Assembly (NCBI GenBank): GCA_945907055.1
Contig: CAMDSG010000129.1
Span: 1-5,249, forward strand
Direction: 5' to 3'
DNA: 5,249 bases
From: Bifidobacterium breve
Lineage (GTDB): Bacteria; Actinomycetota; Acidimicrobiia; IMCC26256
Positions 4,744 to 5,249 of the stretch are shown here, piece after piece (position 1 is the first letter of the stretch; the number at the start of each line of letters is the position of its first letter). The notes under the pieces were generated by a model. That model did no database searches and was not told where the DNA came from. It worked only from the letters and a program-made list of their open reading frames with translations. The position numbers and the translations under genes are program-made.

Positions 4744-4768
4744 AAAACCCCTTCACCGCGACGAAGGG
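4744..4768 (-). terminator. Rho-independent terminator candidate after rpmG
   Basis: CCCTTC/GAAGGG form a 6-bp stem with an 8-base loop (4749-4768), followed on the minus strand by G and TTTT (4744-4747). The T-run is short, so it is probably a partial terminator working with the neighbouring hairpins. Confidence 0.5.
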
Positions 4769-4772
4769 CTCT

Positions 4773-4792
4773 CCCCGCTCGTATTAGCGGGG
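4773..4792 (-). other. GC-rich stem-loop downstream of rpmG
   Basis: CCCCGCT and AGCGGGG form a perfect 7-bp stem with loop AATACG. It is the first of three consecutive hairpins after rpmG and has no T-tract. It may protect the mRNA 3' end or aid termination. Its loop-side arm contains the same GCTAATA element as the 4806-4835 repeat. Confidence 0.5.
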
Positions 4793-4805
4793 CACTCCTA
4801 GGGGA

Positions 4806-4835
4806 TATTAGCGAGGTATTAGCGAGGTATTAGCG
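4806..4835 (-). repeat. 11-bp tandem repeat over the rpmG stop codon
   Basis: The minus-strand unit CGCTAATACCT is repeated so that CGCTAATA occurs at 4828-4835, 4817-4824 and 4806-4813. The first copy contains the last codon and TAA stop of rpmG. Because 11 is not a multiple of three, the three TAA triplets fall in all three reading frames. Confidence 0.85.
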
Positions 4836-4991
4836 GGTCTCTTTGTGGAGGGTATGGACACGCTCGAAGCGGCAGTACTTCTTCATCTCAATCCGCTCGC
4901 GGTCGTTGATCTTGTTCTTCTTAGTGATGTAGTTGCGTCGCTTGCAGCTTTCGCAGGCGAGCGTCACCTTGATGCGTTTATCACTTGCCAT
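4830..4991 (-). CDS. rpmG: 50S ribosomal protein L33, with incomplete zinc-binding site
   Basis: L33 is a small protein of the large ribosomal subunit near the tRNA exit site. The 53 residues are of normal length. The sequence MASDKRIKVTLACESCKRRN and the later ITKKNKINDRERIEMKKYC match the family closely. Zinc-type L33 has two C-x-x-C pairs. Here the first is intact (Cys13, Cys16), but the second reads C-R-F-E (Cys40, Glu43), so the fourth ligand is missing. The gene is too short to be listed by a usual ORF cut-off. ATG 4989-4991 has AGAGGA (5001-5006) 9 bases upstream. It lies 24 bases after tuf and is probably co-transcribed with it. Three hairpins follow. Confidence 0.95.
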   Translation of the reverse strand: MASDKRIKVTLACESCKRRNYITKKNKINDRERIEMKKYCRFERVHTLHKETR

Positions 4992-5015
4992 TTTTTATTT
5001 TCCTCTACTCAAGAC

Positions 5016-5249
5016 TTACTTGATGATGCTGACCACGCGACCAGCACCCACTGTACGACCACCCTCACGAATAGCGAAACGGAGACCTTCCTCCATCGCT
5101 ATCGGGTTAATCAACTCCACATTCATCTCAGTATTGTCACCCGGCATAACCATCTCCACACCATCAGGCAAAGCAATCATGCCCGTAATATCAGTAGTAC
5201 GGAAATAGAACTGCGGACGATAGTTACCAAAGAACGGAGTATGGCGACC
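5016..5249 (-). CDS. tuf: Elongation factor Tu, C-terminal fragment (5' part beyond window)
   Basis: EF-Tu delivers aminoacyl-tRNA to the ribosome as a GTP complex. Only the last 77 codons are present; the gene starts beyond the right edge. The visible part is beta-barrel domain 3. It contains the conserved GRHTPFFGNYRPQFYFRTTD, then TGMIALPDGVEMVMPGDN, then FAIREGGRTVGAGRVVSIIK before the TAA (5016-5018). All are typical of bacterial EF-Tu, and nothing is missing in the stretch seen. The copy next to rpmG-tRNA-secE resembles the tufB position in E. coli, upstream of secE-nusG. Whether a second tuf lies after fusA cannot be told from this window. Confidence 0.98.
   Translation of the reverse strand, partial: GRHTPFFGNYRPQFYFRTTDITGMIALPDGVEMVMPGDNTEMNVELINPIAMEEGLRFAIREGGRTVGAGRVVSIIK

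Noticed and set aside
4933..5208. Plus-strand frame opposite rpmG and tuf
   Set aside because: It is antisense to two well conserved genes.

Overview
This window is a bacterial core transcription/translation locus. All recognisable genes lie on the minus strand. In transcription order (right to left) they are: the 3' end of tuf (EF-Tu), rpmG (L33), a tRNA-Trp gene, secE, nusG, rplK (L11), rplA (L1), rplJ (L10), rplL (L7/L12) and the 5' end of rpoB (RNA polymerase beta). No gene is supported on the plus strand. An open frame at 33-215(+) is a shadow of the rpoB N-terminus.

The organism is most likely an actinobacterium, possibly a deep-branching one such as an Acidimicrobiia-like lineage. Three things point there: NusG has a long acidic N-terminal extension, tRNA-Trp sits directly before secE-nusG without an encoded CCA, and rpoB appears to start at TTG. 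The retained tuf-rpmG linkage upstream is why I lean towards a deep branch. This is inference from gene order and protein features; no search was run.

Region by region: 5016-5249 encodes the end of EF-Tu domain 3. rpmG (4830-4991) follows 24 bases later and is followed by three stem-loops (4694-4792), which probably end the tuf-rpmG transcript. A 17-bp tandem repeat and a possible extended -10 element precede tRNA-Trp (4459-4531). Next come secE and nusG (1 base apart), rplK (23-base gap), rplA (132-base gap with hairpins), a 213-base structured leader in the position of the L10 autoregulatory leader, rplJ, a 114-base gap with a perfect 16-bp palindrome, and rplL. The last gap, 224 bases, holds a large hairpin and a candidate rpoB promoter, followed by rpoB.

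The products work together in gene expression. L11, L10 and L12 build the ribosomal stalk and GTPase centre that recruits EF-Tu. L1 forms the opposite stalk. NusG couples RNA polymerase (RpoB) to termination and translation. SecE is part of the membrane protein-export channel.

I see no previously undescribed system. What is unusual is how many different short tandem repeats sit in such a conserved locus. They are found in the C-terminal tail of L10 (two pentapeptide repeats), the N-terminus of NusG, the secE leader, the region before tRNA-Trp, and at the stop codons of rpmG, rplK and (weakly) nusG. L33 has also lost the fourth cysteine of its zinc site.
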